The notes under the pieces were generated by a model. That model worked only from the letters and a program-made list of their open reading frames with translations. It ran no database searches and was not told the DNA's origin. A stretch of 64,000 bases of DNA, from assembly GCA_030248215.1 (NCBI GenBank), contig JASANG010002767.1:62001-126000 (forward strand). Reading direction: 5' to 3'. The stretch is from Enoplolaimus lenunculus. Lineage: Eukaryota > Nematoda > Enoplea > Enoplida > Thoracostomopsidae. The translations under genes and the position numbers were made by a program. Positions 42,859-53,067 of this stretch are shown here, piece by piece; position 1 is the first letter of the stretch; each line of letters begins with the position of its first letter.

Positions 42859-42966
42859 TGTAGCAATATTTGCAAGCTTTGGGTGTCTTTTGGGTAACCT
42901 TGAGTTATAGAAAAACGTCGGCTTTCAAGAATTTGCGAACAAAAGTAGCTACTCATAGAACATGTG

Positions 42967-43216
42967 CACTGTAAATTCCAATGAGTTGATTAACAATTCA
43001 GCTAGCGAGTTGGTTATTTCTGAATTAATATCAGTAAACATTAACTTACTCTGAGTTGATTTGATTCTCACTCTGAGTTGAGTTGACACTGGTGTGTTGA
43101 TTAATTAACTCAAAATGAATTGAATCAACCCAACTTTCTGAGTTCTGAAAGTCCTAACTCAGACTGAGTGATTCAACTCATTCTGAGTTAAAATCAACTC
43201 ACTGAAATTTACAGTG
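42967..43216. mobile_element. TCAACTCAG family, complete copy
   Basis: Ends CACTGTAAATTCCAATGAG and CTCACTGAAATTTACAGTG are inverted repeats; the inside is built of ACTCTGAGTTGA motifs. Copies at 55727-55980 and, partial, 9540-9675. 250 bp, non-coding. Confidence 0.75.
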
Positions 43217-44265
43217 TGCATAATTTTAAAATCTGTACATCCGAATAAAAAGCTAAGTTTTGTGTGGGTAGAAATGGGTAAGTTTATAACTAGATAGTCA
43301 AGATCTGCCCTACCGGGTGTAAACAGTTTCAAAGATGATTTATTTTTCTGCCAACCCCTTTGAGGTATGCAAATATTCACCGAGCTTTCTAACATTTTAA
43401 ATAAAAAATAGCGGATTCACCGAAAATGTTCAGATTTTGGATAAATTTTGTAAATTTTATACAATTGCAGCATATATATAATGAAAAATTGCGAATATAT
43501 ACGTGATTTACAACTAAATTTTTGTGCATAAAAATAATAGAATTTCCGGTATTTCTATAACGGAAGCGGATACCTATTTTTAACGGAAACGAAAACGGAT
43601 ATTCGGTTACACCATGGACCTTACCGTGTACATAAAATACTATGGCAAAACGGTTGTGGTCGTGCCTGAACTTTTGCGTTGAAGCAGAGTCATTTGGAAA
43701 AGGAGTTGATAGGCCGAATTCCCAGAAATTGATTGAAAAATCCAAAAAAACTTATTTTTATACGCCATAAAATATTTGCATCGGTCAGAAATTTTTCTCG
43801 CTAAATTACGTTCGCTCTCAGAACCGGTTATCTTCGCCGGAAATGAAAGTCATGTTTTACTCCCTTGATTCAGATGCGCGAAAGTTTGCTTATAGACTGC
43901 CTTGAGCACAACAGGTTCCCATTAAAACTGCGGGTTAACATTTCTTATGTGACCTAGTGAGGTTCGCTGTATTTGGTACAACCGGTTTCTTTTGATAAAT
44001 CTGCCAAATTTTACACGAGAACAATTGTAAAATTCGCGTTTAAGTCCAAACAAATGGTCGTTAAGTGTCTTTCAGGCCAGCAATAAAAATAGTTAACAAG
44101 TGCAGAATTATAGCTGTTATGTGACAATCGAAACCGTTAATAGCAATCAAGGTCCCGGGAAACGCAGCTCAACCAGATTCCCTTTTTATATGTGAAATCA
44201 AGCGTATGCCATATTAAATTTTTTGGGGCCACTCTAAACGTATTGCACCAGCTTCGGCCCTTGCG
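43217..44265. other. intergenic, no gene; hAT-like scrap
   Basis: A CCGGTATTTCTATAACGG...CGGTTACACCATGG block at about 43546-43618 is a fragment of the CAGGGTGCAACCGG family, related to about 36740-36865. Otherwise nothing. Confidence 0.35.
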
Positions 44266-44515
44266 CCATGGCACCATATTTTCAAATGCGTATAGCACCT
44301 ATCGCCAGTTAGCGATATTTTTTCAAACTGACCAACTCGTACAGTTGCGGATTTCAAAAGTGGCACAGAAATAGAAGACCTCAATTGCGAAAAACGAGAA
44401 CACCTCAATTGCGAAAAACGTGCTTAAAGTTCGACCCCCGCAATACAGTGGTTCAAAAGTTACAAGCCATATCACAAACTGGCCATAGGTCTAACGCACG
44501 TTTGAGAATAGAGAT
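44266..44515. mobile_element. GGCCCATATTCTCAAA family element
   Basis: Left arm CACCATATTTTCAAATGCGT + ATAGCACCTATCGCCAGT; right arm CTGGCCATAGGTC...GTTTGAGAATAGAGATC. A short AACACCTCAATTGCGAAAAAC duplication sits near 44376-44420. Confidence 0.55.
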
Positions 44516-44647
44516 CCCGGTTGCAATTTTGTCATGAGTTTGTGTAAGGTTTTCATTTTGTACTTCACCAGCGACGAAAAGGCCAAAAAGTTTTAAAGAC
44601 CGAAATATAGTGACAAAACAATACTTTAGACTTGATACAAAAAGCAG

Positions 44648-44831
44648 CCACAGTATAGAACAGAGCTGTAACGGTAGTATATAACGCATATCCTTAAGCC
44701 TAAACGTATTAGCCTATGTGCAAAAATGAGCTTATACCTTAATTGCCGTAGTAAAAATTAGTCTACAGCCTAAGCTTTTCCATCTGCAGTGCTACTGAAA
44801 ATCGTTCCGCCCCTGATCTTTGAATGAACCT
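44648..44831 (-). mobile_element. telomere-repeat MITE, copy 12 (diverged)
   Basis: Left end CCACAGTATAGAACAGAGCT and right end GTTCCGCCCCTGATCTTTGA are both mutated. One or two GCCTAA units remain. Among the oldest copies. Confidence 0.6.
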
Positions 44832-45359
44832 ACAAGCCAAACGGTACAGTTTCCCACGGTATACCATGTATACCGACAAAAGAAAACTTTTTCGACATTT
44901 AACTTTTGGTTTTAAAACAGTTGAAAACATTGAAATTACCGGATATCATGTGATTTGAAATGATGATTAAATGCCGCTGGTGGGGGGGCGTTTTTTTCTT
45001 TTTGAACTTCTTTTATGCCGCTCCGGCGTTCAGGCTGACTACATTATTCAATAAAGTTCCATGTAAAAAACATTGTAAATTTTAGCATATTTCAGAGATT
45101 GAATTGGTGTTTAAAATTTATTTTCGATCTATTATACATTTCCTCGTTCGGAAATTTTCACGTTAACCCGAATTGTGAACAAAAAATTCGGACAGTTTTA
45201 TAAAGGGGTTAAAATGCAGTGATGTGCTAGTCAGCTGTGACTGCCAAGGTTGCAAGTATGGTACAGAGGAGAGAGGAGTGACAGGTGGCGCAACCCCAAC
45301 TACGAAAATATTCGTTACCCTTCATCGATCAAACAAATTTTGTACAGATTTATAAAAGA
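44832..45359. other. intergenic, nothing recognised
   Basis: No gene or defined repeat. Confidence 0.3.
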
Positions 45360-46225
45360 ATTTGATTTGTGACCCATTTTCCCGTTTTCCGAACAAAATA
45401 TATAGCTGTCCCATTTTCCCGTTTGGCCGAAACAAGCTTGTCGCATTGTCTCGGTTTCCCAGCGAAATTGCGTAGCTGTGCCGATTTCGCAGTTGCCCGA
45501 TTTTAAACGTGTCCCGTTTTTCCGTTTTAAAAGCGAAAATTTGCATCCGTCCCGTTTTCCCCTTTTAGCCGAAACAAATCTATCGGGTTTCCCGTTTTCC
45601 CAGCAAAAATTTCCAGTTGCCCCGTGTTCCCACGTGCCCGAAACAAACCTGTTCCGTTTTCCAGCGAAAACTTGCAGCTGTCCATTTTTTCATTCGCCCT
45701 AAACAAGCCTGTCCCATTGTGCCGTTTTCCTAGCGAAACTTTGCTGCTGTCTCGTTTTTCCATTTGTCAGAAACAAACCTGTCCCTTTTTCCCAGCGAAA
45801 AAATAGACTCGTTTTTCCATATTTGCCCAAAACAAGCCGCTCTCTATTTTTCCGTTTCTCAGCGAAAAATTGTAGCCGTCCCTTTTTTCGTTTGCCCGAA
45901 GCAAACTTGTCCCGTTTTCCCATTTTTGCATCGAAAATAACCAACTGTCCCGTGTTTCCACTTGCCGGAAACAAACCTGTCCCATTGTCCCGTTTTCCCA
46001 GCGAAAATTTGCAGCTGTCCCGTTTTCATTTGCCCTGACGTTTTCCGGTTTACCAAAAACAAGTCTGTCTCATTTTCCGTTTCTCAGCGAAAAATTTGCA
46101 GCTTTCTCGTTTTCCAATTTGCCCGAAACAGTTCTGTCCCATATTGTCCCGTTTACTCAGCGAAAATTGGCAGCTGTCCCGTTTTCCTACTTGCCCGAAC
46201 TGGCCTGTCCGATTTTCCCATCTGC
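45360..46225. repeat. minisatellite with about 62-bp unit, about 13 copies
   Basis: Unit CAGCTGTCCCGTTTTCCCAT + TTGCCCGAAACAAACCTGTC + CCGTTTTCCCAGCGAAAATTTG, diverged between copies. It is a dimer-like unit with CCCGTTTTCC twice. Many overlapping frames on both strands (NLSRFPIFASK, GKRENGTGLF and so on) come from the repeat. Confidence 0.8.
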
Positions 46226-46345
46226 CCGTAAAATGCTGTCAGCAGGAATATATAAATTTGCCTCGATTACGCTCCTATGTTTCGCGGTCTCGCGGGAAAT
46301 CGCGACGCCACTAAAAGTAACATTGCCAAATTTTTTATCCTGTAG

Positions 46346-46567
46346 AAATTGAGCAAAATTTACATTCTGATGTCGATCTCGACCTACGATGATCTGATGA
46401 CGGAATTACACATTCTTGGCCCTTTTAAGCCGACGTTACAGCAATTATATGTTTGTAGTCGATTTATGGACAGACCGTGGACCCCGGAACGTACAACGGT
46501 GAATCGGATCGCTTGCGGTCTCAACTGGAATAGTCCGAAAGCGACCGATCGTCAATCCAAACTGGAA
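46346..46567 (+). CDS. possible internal exon of an unknown gene
   Basis: Acceptor TTTTTTATCCTGTAG ends at 46345 and a donor GAA|GTAAAT follows 46567, giving exactly 74 codons open in phase 0. The peptide is non-repetitive with gene-like codon choice: KLSKIYILMSISTYDDLMTE, ELHILGPFKPTLQQLYVCSR, then WTPERTTVNRIACGLNWN. A further possible exon lies at about 47470-47529 (MKIIRTSLAKQDRLLAGIYQ, donor CAG|GTAAAA). No family recognised and the gene cannot be assembled. The TTAA element at 46573 begins five bases after the donor. Confidence 0.35.
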
Positions 46568-46572
46568 GTAAA

Positions 46573-46866
46573 TTAACCCTTTCATTACATTAACCCTTTC
46601 TCACATGAATATATGCAATTTCACATGAAATGTAATTTCAAGGTGAGATTCGAACCCCAGTCTCACGGGTGGGAGGTGTTTACGATGACCACTGAGTTAT
46701 AGGAGCTTGACGCTCGAGCCCGAGGGGGCTCTCACATCTTGTGGAGATGTGCCACTGCACATATATGTTATAAATATTTTAAACACTGCTTACAGTGTGT
46801 GTATTGCTTGTATATACATTATTGTATTTAGTTCCTCATATTATACTCTATGAGCTAAAGGGTTAA
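46573..46866 (-). mobile_element. TTAA-flanked piggyBac-like element with tRNA-like core, copy 2
   Basis: Outer ends TTAACCCTTTCATTACA (46573) and TAAAGGGTTAA (to 46866), with a second TTAACCCTTTCTCACATG at 46590, so the left end is doubled. The minus-strand core reads TAACTCAGTGGTCATCG and GGGGTTCGAATCTC, the A and B boxes, with CCTCCCAC between. Confidence 0.7.
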
Positions 46867-47040
46867 TCGCTTAACAGAACAACCCGAACCGAAGCGCGGT
46901 TCAACCAAGGACCGGGCCTGAACACGACGGACCTCAGCAATGGCTGCTGACGAGCAGGTGCCCAGTACCCATTTATTCAGTATGTACCTAAAGACTCAGC
47001 GGTAAACCCAGACACCTTAAACATAAAACCGTAAACCCTT
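46867..47040. other. intergenic, nothing recognised
   Basis: No gene or defined repeat. Confidence 0.25.
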
Positions 47041-47191
47041 TTAAAAAATCTTAATCGCTTGAACTGTGGCCGGCTTGGAAAGACTATAAACTTCAACCAA
47101 GAAGCTTAAATCATTTTTCAAGCCAAAGTAGGCAGCGCCGTAGATAAGATTTTGCTCGACGGGGCTCAGATATAAAAATACATGTTTTATA
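47041..47191 (-). CDS. possible last exon of an unknown gene
   Basis: Minus-strand acceptor-like AATAATTCAG is followed by an open frame (KHVFLYLSPVEQNLIYGAAY... ending VQAIKIF, TAA at 47043-47041). Composition looks like a folded protein, but there is no start and no partner exon. No family recognised. Confidence 0.25.
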
Positions 47192-47250
47192 TTAGCTGAA
47201 TTATTTTTCTGCTGAGTACAACATAGTGTAGACACCCCTGTTGCGAACAT

Positions 47251-48791
47251 GACGAAAGCAGACCTCGAATCTTTTGAGCCCCCTACAGTACAGGGCTGGT
47301 TAGTGCTTTACAAACTTTGTTCGAAACTGTCAAACGGTAATTTGGTATTGGCATGTTTTTGCTGGTTCATTCATAAACTTTAACAAAAGGTAGTTTCACT
47401 TGCGATAATATTTTCTATAGAAAATCGGTCGAAAAACAGTATCTGCCAAGTATTTTAGTATATTTTGCTATGAAAATCATACGAACAAGTTTGGCTAAAC
47501 AGGACAGACTTTTAGCTGGTATATATCAGGTAAAATGCATACTTTCACAATGTTTTATTTTTATATCAATAAAACGAATTTACCACAAATTATCGCCCGA
47601 TAGTATTCTGATTAATAATAATAATAAAGCGGGGCCGACCGTGGAAGTTATTGGCGCGGGCCAACTCATGTAAAGATACCAATGCTACCACAGCTCGTGA
47701 AGCTGAAAAATTAGGTTCTGAGCCTGGGATACACACGTTTTGATGTGGAAAGGCGCTGCGAGCCGCAGGAACCTGTTGTATTAGATCGTACTAACAGCAG
47801 AGCCCTGTACACATGGTCACTGGATTGAGACTGTGTTGTCCAGTGAGTTCTGAGTTGGTGTAGAGCGGTTCTTGAAAGTTTAATCCTGTTGGACGGTGTT
47901 TGTGCGCACACAAGGTTTTGGGTCGGGATACGAGTTGGTGGAGTTTGTCTAGGTAGCACAAGGCCTGTGCTACTGCGTAATGCTTACCCAATTCAGGTTG
48001 TTTGTTAATATATCACACTCCATAGCAGCTCCTACCCACTACAATTAAGGGGCACCACAGCTGGGTTTGCCCGGTTCTCAACTTAACCCCCGCAACATAC
48101 CCAAGCCGGCTTGGCTTGGGTATGTACACACTTTAACGTGTGTGTTCCCCTTTCCCCGCGTTCCTTCTTTCTCTCTTGTTTTCTCTGTGCTCTCTTTCTT
48201 TCCTTTTGTCCTTGCTTTCTTTCTTTTGTTTCTTGTGTTTTCTTGCTTTCTTACTTTTGTTTCCCCGGTTTTCTCTTTTCGTTTTCTTTTCTGCTTTTAC
48301 CGGTTTTATTAAATTTGCATAAATTTAATAAAATTTCACAGAAATTTTGGAAATTATGCAAATTATGCAAACTACTTAAAACTTAGCTTAAATTTTCAGC
48401 TATAAAAGCAGTCGGCAATCATTCTCAAAATGACAGTTTTCTATTTTAATCCGTATCTGAAAGTTTGGGTTTCATTTGGCAGCATCAACTGGAGATAGTG
48501 TTTTTAAGGTTATTAAGTGTTGTACGGGTTTTCTAGTTGTTTTCCAGTAGTAAATTCAGCAGTGTTTTTCTAAGACATGTCACATAAGCTATTCGAAACC
48601 GAGTTTATTTTCAAGTAACTCGCAATTGGTCATAGGCAGCTGGCCTTGACTGGTGTGGGTGGACCATGCTGAATCAACCCTGCTGTGCAGGCTTGTCATT
48701 TGGTCATCCGGATCTCCATCCTCTACCGGTTCCGCCGGCGTGCTATTTAACTAGTCAAAAATAATAATAATTAGTATTTGTTACAAAAAAA
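47251..48791. other. intergenic, no assigned gene; C/T-rich tract
   Basis: A strongly pyrimidine-biased stretch (TTCTTTCTCTCTTGTTTTCT and similar) spans about 48140-48300 and gives spurious Phe/Leu/Ser-rich frames. GGGCCAACTCATGTAAAGAT at 47658-47677 resembles a decayed telomere-repeat MITE end. AAATTATGCAAATTATGCAA is a short direct repeat near 48350. Confidence 0.35.
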
Positions 48792-49026
48792 ATGTCTCAG
48801 AAAGACTCGTCAACAACTTCACAGCCAGAAGTCGCGACAGATAGTCCGCTTCCCGCTCAGCCAGAAGCTGATGTAGTTTCGCCTCGGAGCTCTCCATCTA
48901 AGCTCGATCCAAAGGCTGAACCGTTTCGGCCCAGAGATACTGGGAGCCGATCCGGTCCCGAATCGCCTCAACCAGGAACTTCGGCTGAAGCTGGTGCGAG
49001 ATCTGATTCGCGCACGCCAGAGGTAA
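48792..49026 (+). CDS. possible first coding exon, Pro/Ser-rich disordered protein
   Basis: ATG in an AAAAAAATGTCT context opens a frame of about 78 codons ending at donor CCAGAG|GTAAAT or CCAGA|G. The peptide (MSQKDSSTTSQPEVATDSPL, then PSKLDPKAEPFRPRD and PESPQPGTSAEAGARSDSR) is disordered and low in hydrophobics. GC content is high relative to its flanks. Downstream exons were not found. Either a host gene with a disordered N-terminus or the start of a mobile-element protein. Confidence 0.35.
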
Positions 49027-49958
49027 ATACTTGGATAAGTAAGCATTTAGGTAATAACGCTATGGCAATTCATATGCTAATGGTTTATACTTTGTTATGT
49101 TCTCTATTTTATTTTTAGCCGCAAAAGGCGCTTAGGTTTATAGATTTTCAATAAACTACTTACACCGGTGTTGAATTCTGTCAGAAATAGTAAATTTTCT
49201 CCCCTGCTCATACGTAGGTGAGCCACCCGCTTGGTGGGGACTAAGTGAGGTCCTATCTACCCCATATATTTTCTTTATAAGTTATAAAATCAGTAACACT
49301 CAAACATACGTGGCGGAGTAAAACTATGAGCTGTACGCACATACATATGCCTATGTCAATCGTGCATACTTGCCCTACGCCTAAGTTTCCCCAACTTAGT
49401 TATTTTAGTTAAGTTAGTTAGATTAGTTTAGTCATTAGTACCTCCATGGTGGACGGTGCGAGGCTCGCCGTCATGCAGCCAGACGGGCTCGTAGGTGCCA
49501 GTAGAATAACCTATTATTGCGTAGTAGGTACCGAGATATAAGGATTTGTCGGTATCGTGATGTAATTATTTATCGGTACCGTAGTATATTTGATTGTCGG
49601 TACCGTATATTTGAATTTATTGAGGCGAATATTTATTGGTGCCTCAATTATTTCAGCTATTAGTTTGCGTTGAATCAGCTGAATATTAGCTGATGTAAAT
49701 ATACGCAAGCTTATTTCGTATACCTAGGTTAAACTGCCTAGAGAGGCAGTTGGGTAGTGACTAATTTCCCGTCCTTTATAAAACACAACTGACAGGTGTG
49801 ATACACATCGAGCGAAACCTACCCCGAACTCGGGTTAACTCTCGCGCAATAACCATTTTAACATCGTTGAGTATAGGTGCCGAGGGTAGACGGCTACAAA
49901 CCTATAACCTCACAAATCAGAGCAAAAAATTTTCACCTGCACTTGGTAAACATAGGCT
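49027..49958. other. intergenic or intron; GGTACCG short repeats
   Basis: About 49528-49610 holds three to four imperfect units around GTCGGTACCGTA(G)TAT (about 27-34 bp). CTAGAGAGGCAG/CTGCCTAG near 49733 forms a small inverted repeat. No gene. Confidence 0.35.
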
Positions 49959-50370
49959 TACTGTAGTGACCCGAATAACGGGATGTATAAAGGGAACTTC
50001 ATTTTGAGTTCCAATCAATAGAAGTCCGTATCACTAATACGAGTCCTGCGGTTAGAGTCTCTAAACCCTAATTAAAGTCCTTGAACGTCTAGGTATTGTC
50101 CCTAATTGTACTGCATAATCGATTTCAGGACCAAATAAAGTTGAGTTCAAATCTTTAAAGTATTCTTATTATCGCTCAAGCTTTTGATACAAGTCAAATA
50201 AATGTTTATTTCAACGATAACGGCAAGTCCGGATATATCAGTATAACGAAACGCGATGGAGGGCGGGTTAAAAATAAATAACAGTCAGTAACCAAATAAC
50301 GAGTGGGTACACTCTGGAAAGCTCAAATAAATATCAGTCTACCTAAGTCTTATTTAGGTCATTGCAGTAT
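49959..50370. mobile_element. TGTAGTGACCCGAATAAG family, about 410 bp
   Basis: Left end TACTGTAGTGACCCGAATAA, right end GTCTTATTTAGGTCATTGCAGTAT. Inner blocks GGGTTAAAAATAAATAACAGTC and GTAACCAAATAACGAG read inverted relative to 58545-58998. Confidence 0.7.
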
Positions 50371-50386
50371 GGCCGAACAAATTTTT

Positions 50387-50588
50387 GGCCCTGAAGACCA
50401 GGGGCGGAACGTTTTTCTGCGAGTCTGCAATAGAAAACCCTTAAGTTTTAGACTGTTTTTGTTCAGGCAAGGCTTAGGCTTAGGCATAAGCTCAATTTTA
50501 CGCATAGGCTTTACGCATAGCTTAGTCTGATGTCTTGGCTTAGAAATATGATTATACTACTGTTTCGACCCTCTTCTATACATAGGCT
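50387..50588 (+). mobile_element. telomere-repeat MITE, copy 13
   Basis: Left end GGCCCTGAAGACCAGGGGCG, right end CCTCTTCTATACATAGGCT. Few TTAGGC units (CAAGGCTTAGGCTTAGGC). Lies 17 bp beyond the previous element. Confidence 0.7.
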
Positions 50589-51388
50589 AAAGCTTTCCCT
50601 GTCAGCCGAGTAACTCACACTCGAATAATAGTAACATATAAGCTAAAGTTTCTCTGACGTTTGACTGATTTTAGAGTTATAATGCGTCATCCACTTTATC
50701 TTGTGCCCGCTGTGTGGAAATTTGCAACGCCAATTTCCAACTACGGTTTTTAAAAATCATAGTAGTTGGAAATTGGGTTTTTGAAATTTTCCAATTTCCC
50801 ACTTCTACAAAATGCAAAACCCCAAGTGGTAAATTGGTAAATCAATTTAAATCAATTTCCTACTAGGGGATTTTAAAACTACGCAAATGGGAAATTGAGA
50901 TATTTGTACAATTCAATTTCCTTTATCCATCAAAAATTTTATGTCAAAAGGGAAATTGAACTCAAAATTAATTTTAACCCATTTTGCGATATTTTCCCTA
51001 TCAACGAAAAGAATATAAAATCTTGAAATTGTAAATTTCGAAATTTTCCCCATATAATGAAAAGGAAAATGGGAAAATTTTAGAAATTGGAATTTAGAAA
51101 GGTCAGCTGAAGGTCACTCAATAAAGGAACTGTGCCGACAGGTACAAATAATATAAAATGGGGCATAATGATGCTGGCAAAGGGGTCTATTAACAAGGAG
51201 GGTTATCCCTTAAAACATGGGCAGATTGAGGGGGATACAACAGTGACGGGCGTACCCTCGAGTTTAAATGATAAACTGAAGTCGTGTATATGTTTTGAAC
51301 CCCGATAGCTGTTTACATGTTTACCAAATGTTCAACGAAAACGCTCATGCACAGTCAAGTTCTGCTGTTTATATTTTGAAAAATCTTG

Positions 51389-51546
51389 CAGAACTGCTCA
51401 CCTTGCTAGGGGGAGGGGAATTTTTCATGAGGGGCGTTCAAGGGTTTTTAATGACTTGCAAGTAAAATTGAAAATTTTCTCTTGGGGGCAAAATTTTTCT
51501 AGGGGGGGCTGAGTTCCCCTGCCCCCCCCCCTTGGCAACGGGCCTG
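51389..51546. mobile_element. GGGCC(C/T)GTAGCC family element
   Basis: Left end CAGAACTGCTCACCTTGCTA, right end CCTTGGCAACGGGCCTG. The middle keeps TTTTTAATGACTTGCAAGTA and long C runs, as at 60526-60692, read inverted. Confidence 0.6.
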
Positions 51547-52040
51547 TGCCTACTCGTATTGTATTAATTCTATACACATTTTTATGCGATATCTAAGCTA
51601 AAGCGGCAGTGCCGCAGCAGACTGGGGTGGGAACTCCTATAAACTTCTCAGGGTGGAGACTATACTTAAGTGAGGAATAAAATGTTTTATATGCCCTAAT
51701 AATTCTTGCTGAAATAAAAACGTTACGTAGCCATTAAAAATGTGATTTTGATGTATTTGGACTATTGACTACCTGTTTTTAGTGCGACACTAAACGAAAC
51801 ATTGTGTATGTTAAAGCGCACGTCTAAGTAAGCAAGCAAACTAGATGTTGTTGTATAACAAGCAAGTGTAATACTTTGCGGGGATAAAGCAAACTTTGAT
51901 TTTTCAAAGTAACACGCATTCGTCGATTCGATGACATGTTCTTGGTAGTTATATGACAACGGGCCGTTGACACTTTCGCTATTGCTATCTGAAATTGCAA
52001 AATAAATTTAATAAACTCACAGGTTTGCTAATTTCAGCCT

Positions 52041-52251
52041 ATTGTAGTGACCCGATTAAGAGGGGGGTGGGGTTATAAGAGGGAGGGGTCTCCGTTTTGA
52101 GTCCTAATAAATAGGAGTCAGTATCACTAAACCCTAGGAAGGGTAGCGGAGGGCTGGTTGAAAATAAATAAGTCTGTAACCGAATAACAAGGATGCGTAC
52201 CCTCTGGAGAGGTAAATAAATATCACCCCCCTCTTATTCGGGTCACTACAG
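52041..52251. mobile_element. TGTAGTGACCCGAATAAG family, short copy
   Basis: Left end ATTGTAGTGACCCGATTAAG, right end CCTCTTATTCGGGTCACTAC. Only 211 bp, an internally deleted derivative of 49959-50370. Confidence 0.75.
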
Positions 52252-53067
52252 TTCAAATAACAGACAGAGCATCCGTTTTTTATTAACGTCAACAGAGGTC
52301 AAACCTACCGCACGCACTTCCGGTTTTGCTGAAAATCCAATTCCCCACTGTCGTCATATTTATTTATGTCAAGAGGGAAATTGGAACTCAATTTTGGTCG
52401 TCCATTCTCCACTGCCCTGATCGGCACTTTTCAATTTCCGTTTTGAACAAATTCTGTCTTCTCAATTTTCCAATTTTCTTAAAATTGAGATTCAATTTCC
52501 CACTGCCATAATCTGAAAAACCCGTAGTGGGAAATTGAAATCTAAATACTTAATCAATTTCCATATACGGTTTTTAAAATAACTCAATTTACCACAAGGG
52601 CAATTTTGAGTTTCGCAATTTCCAACTACTATGATTTTTAAAAACCGTAGTTGGAAATTGGCGTTGCAAATTTCCACACAGCGGGCACAAGATAAAGTGG
52701 ATGACGCGTAATATGCCGGTCCGACGGGACATCCGTAAACTTTTTCGTGAATACATACTGCTTGACGAAACCCTGCCACGGACCATAATGACCAAAATTA
52801 CACTTTTCGTCTGAATATCTTTTGAAGCTTAAAATTTGAATCGTTTAAGCTTTTAAAGTATTCAGGGGCTTAGCCAGGGTTTCGTTTCAGGAGGATACGA
52901 ATATACGTTTTGCGTTCAAACATTCAAATGAAAGACAGTCATACACAGTAGTTGGAGTTTATTTCAACTGCCATTGAATAAATTCTGCCTGATAGTTTAC
53001 AATATAAACGTCGTATGCAAGCCGCAAACTTTAGCATTGACAATACGACAGTTGGTGGTTGTTTAGT

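Larger units (their letters stand above)
50684..52707. mobile_element. composite bounded by a perfect 92-bp inverted repeat
   Basis: 50684-50775 and 52616-52707 are identical inverted copies over 92 bases (starting GCGTCATCCACTTTATCTTG). Each arm itself holds a hairpin (CAATTTCCAACTAC...GTAGTTGGAAATTG). The 1.84 kb between holds GGGAAATTGA-type tracts near both arms, a GGGCCTGTAGCC-family element and a TGTAGTGACCC element. It may be one large foldback transposon with later insertions. No transposase frame. Confidence 0.6.

Noticed and set aside
45322-46352. Ten or so overlapping frames on both strands
   Set aside because: All arise from the 62-bp minisatellite; none is bounded by start and splice signals.
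48067-48386. Phe/Leu/Ser-rich frames
   Set aside because: Pyrimidine-biased low-complexity tract; three frames open at once.
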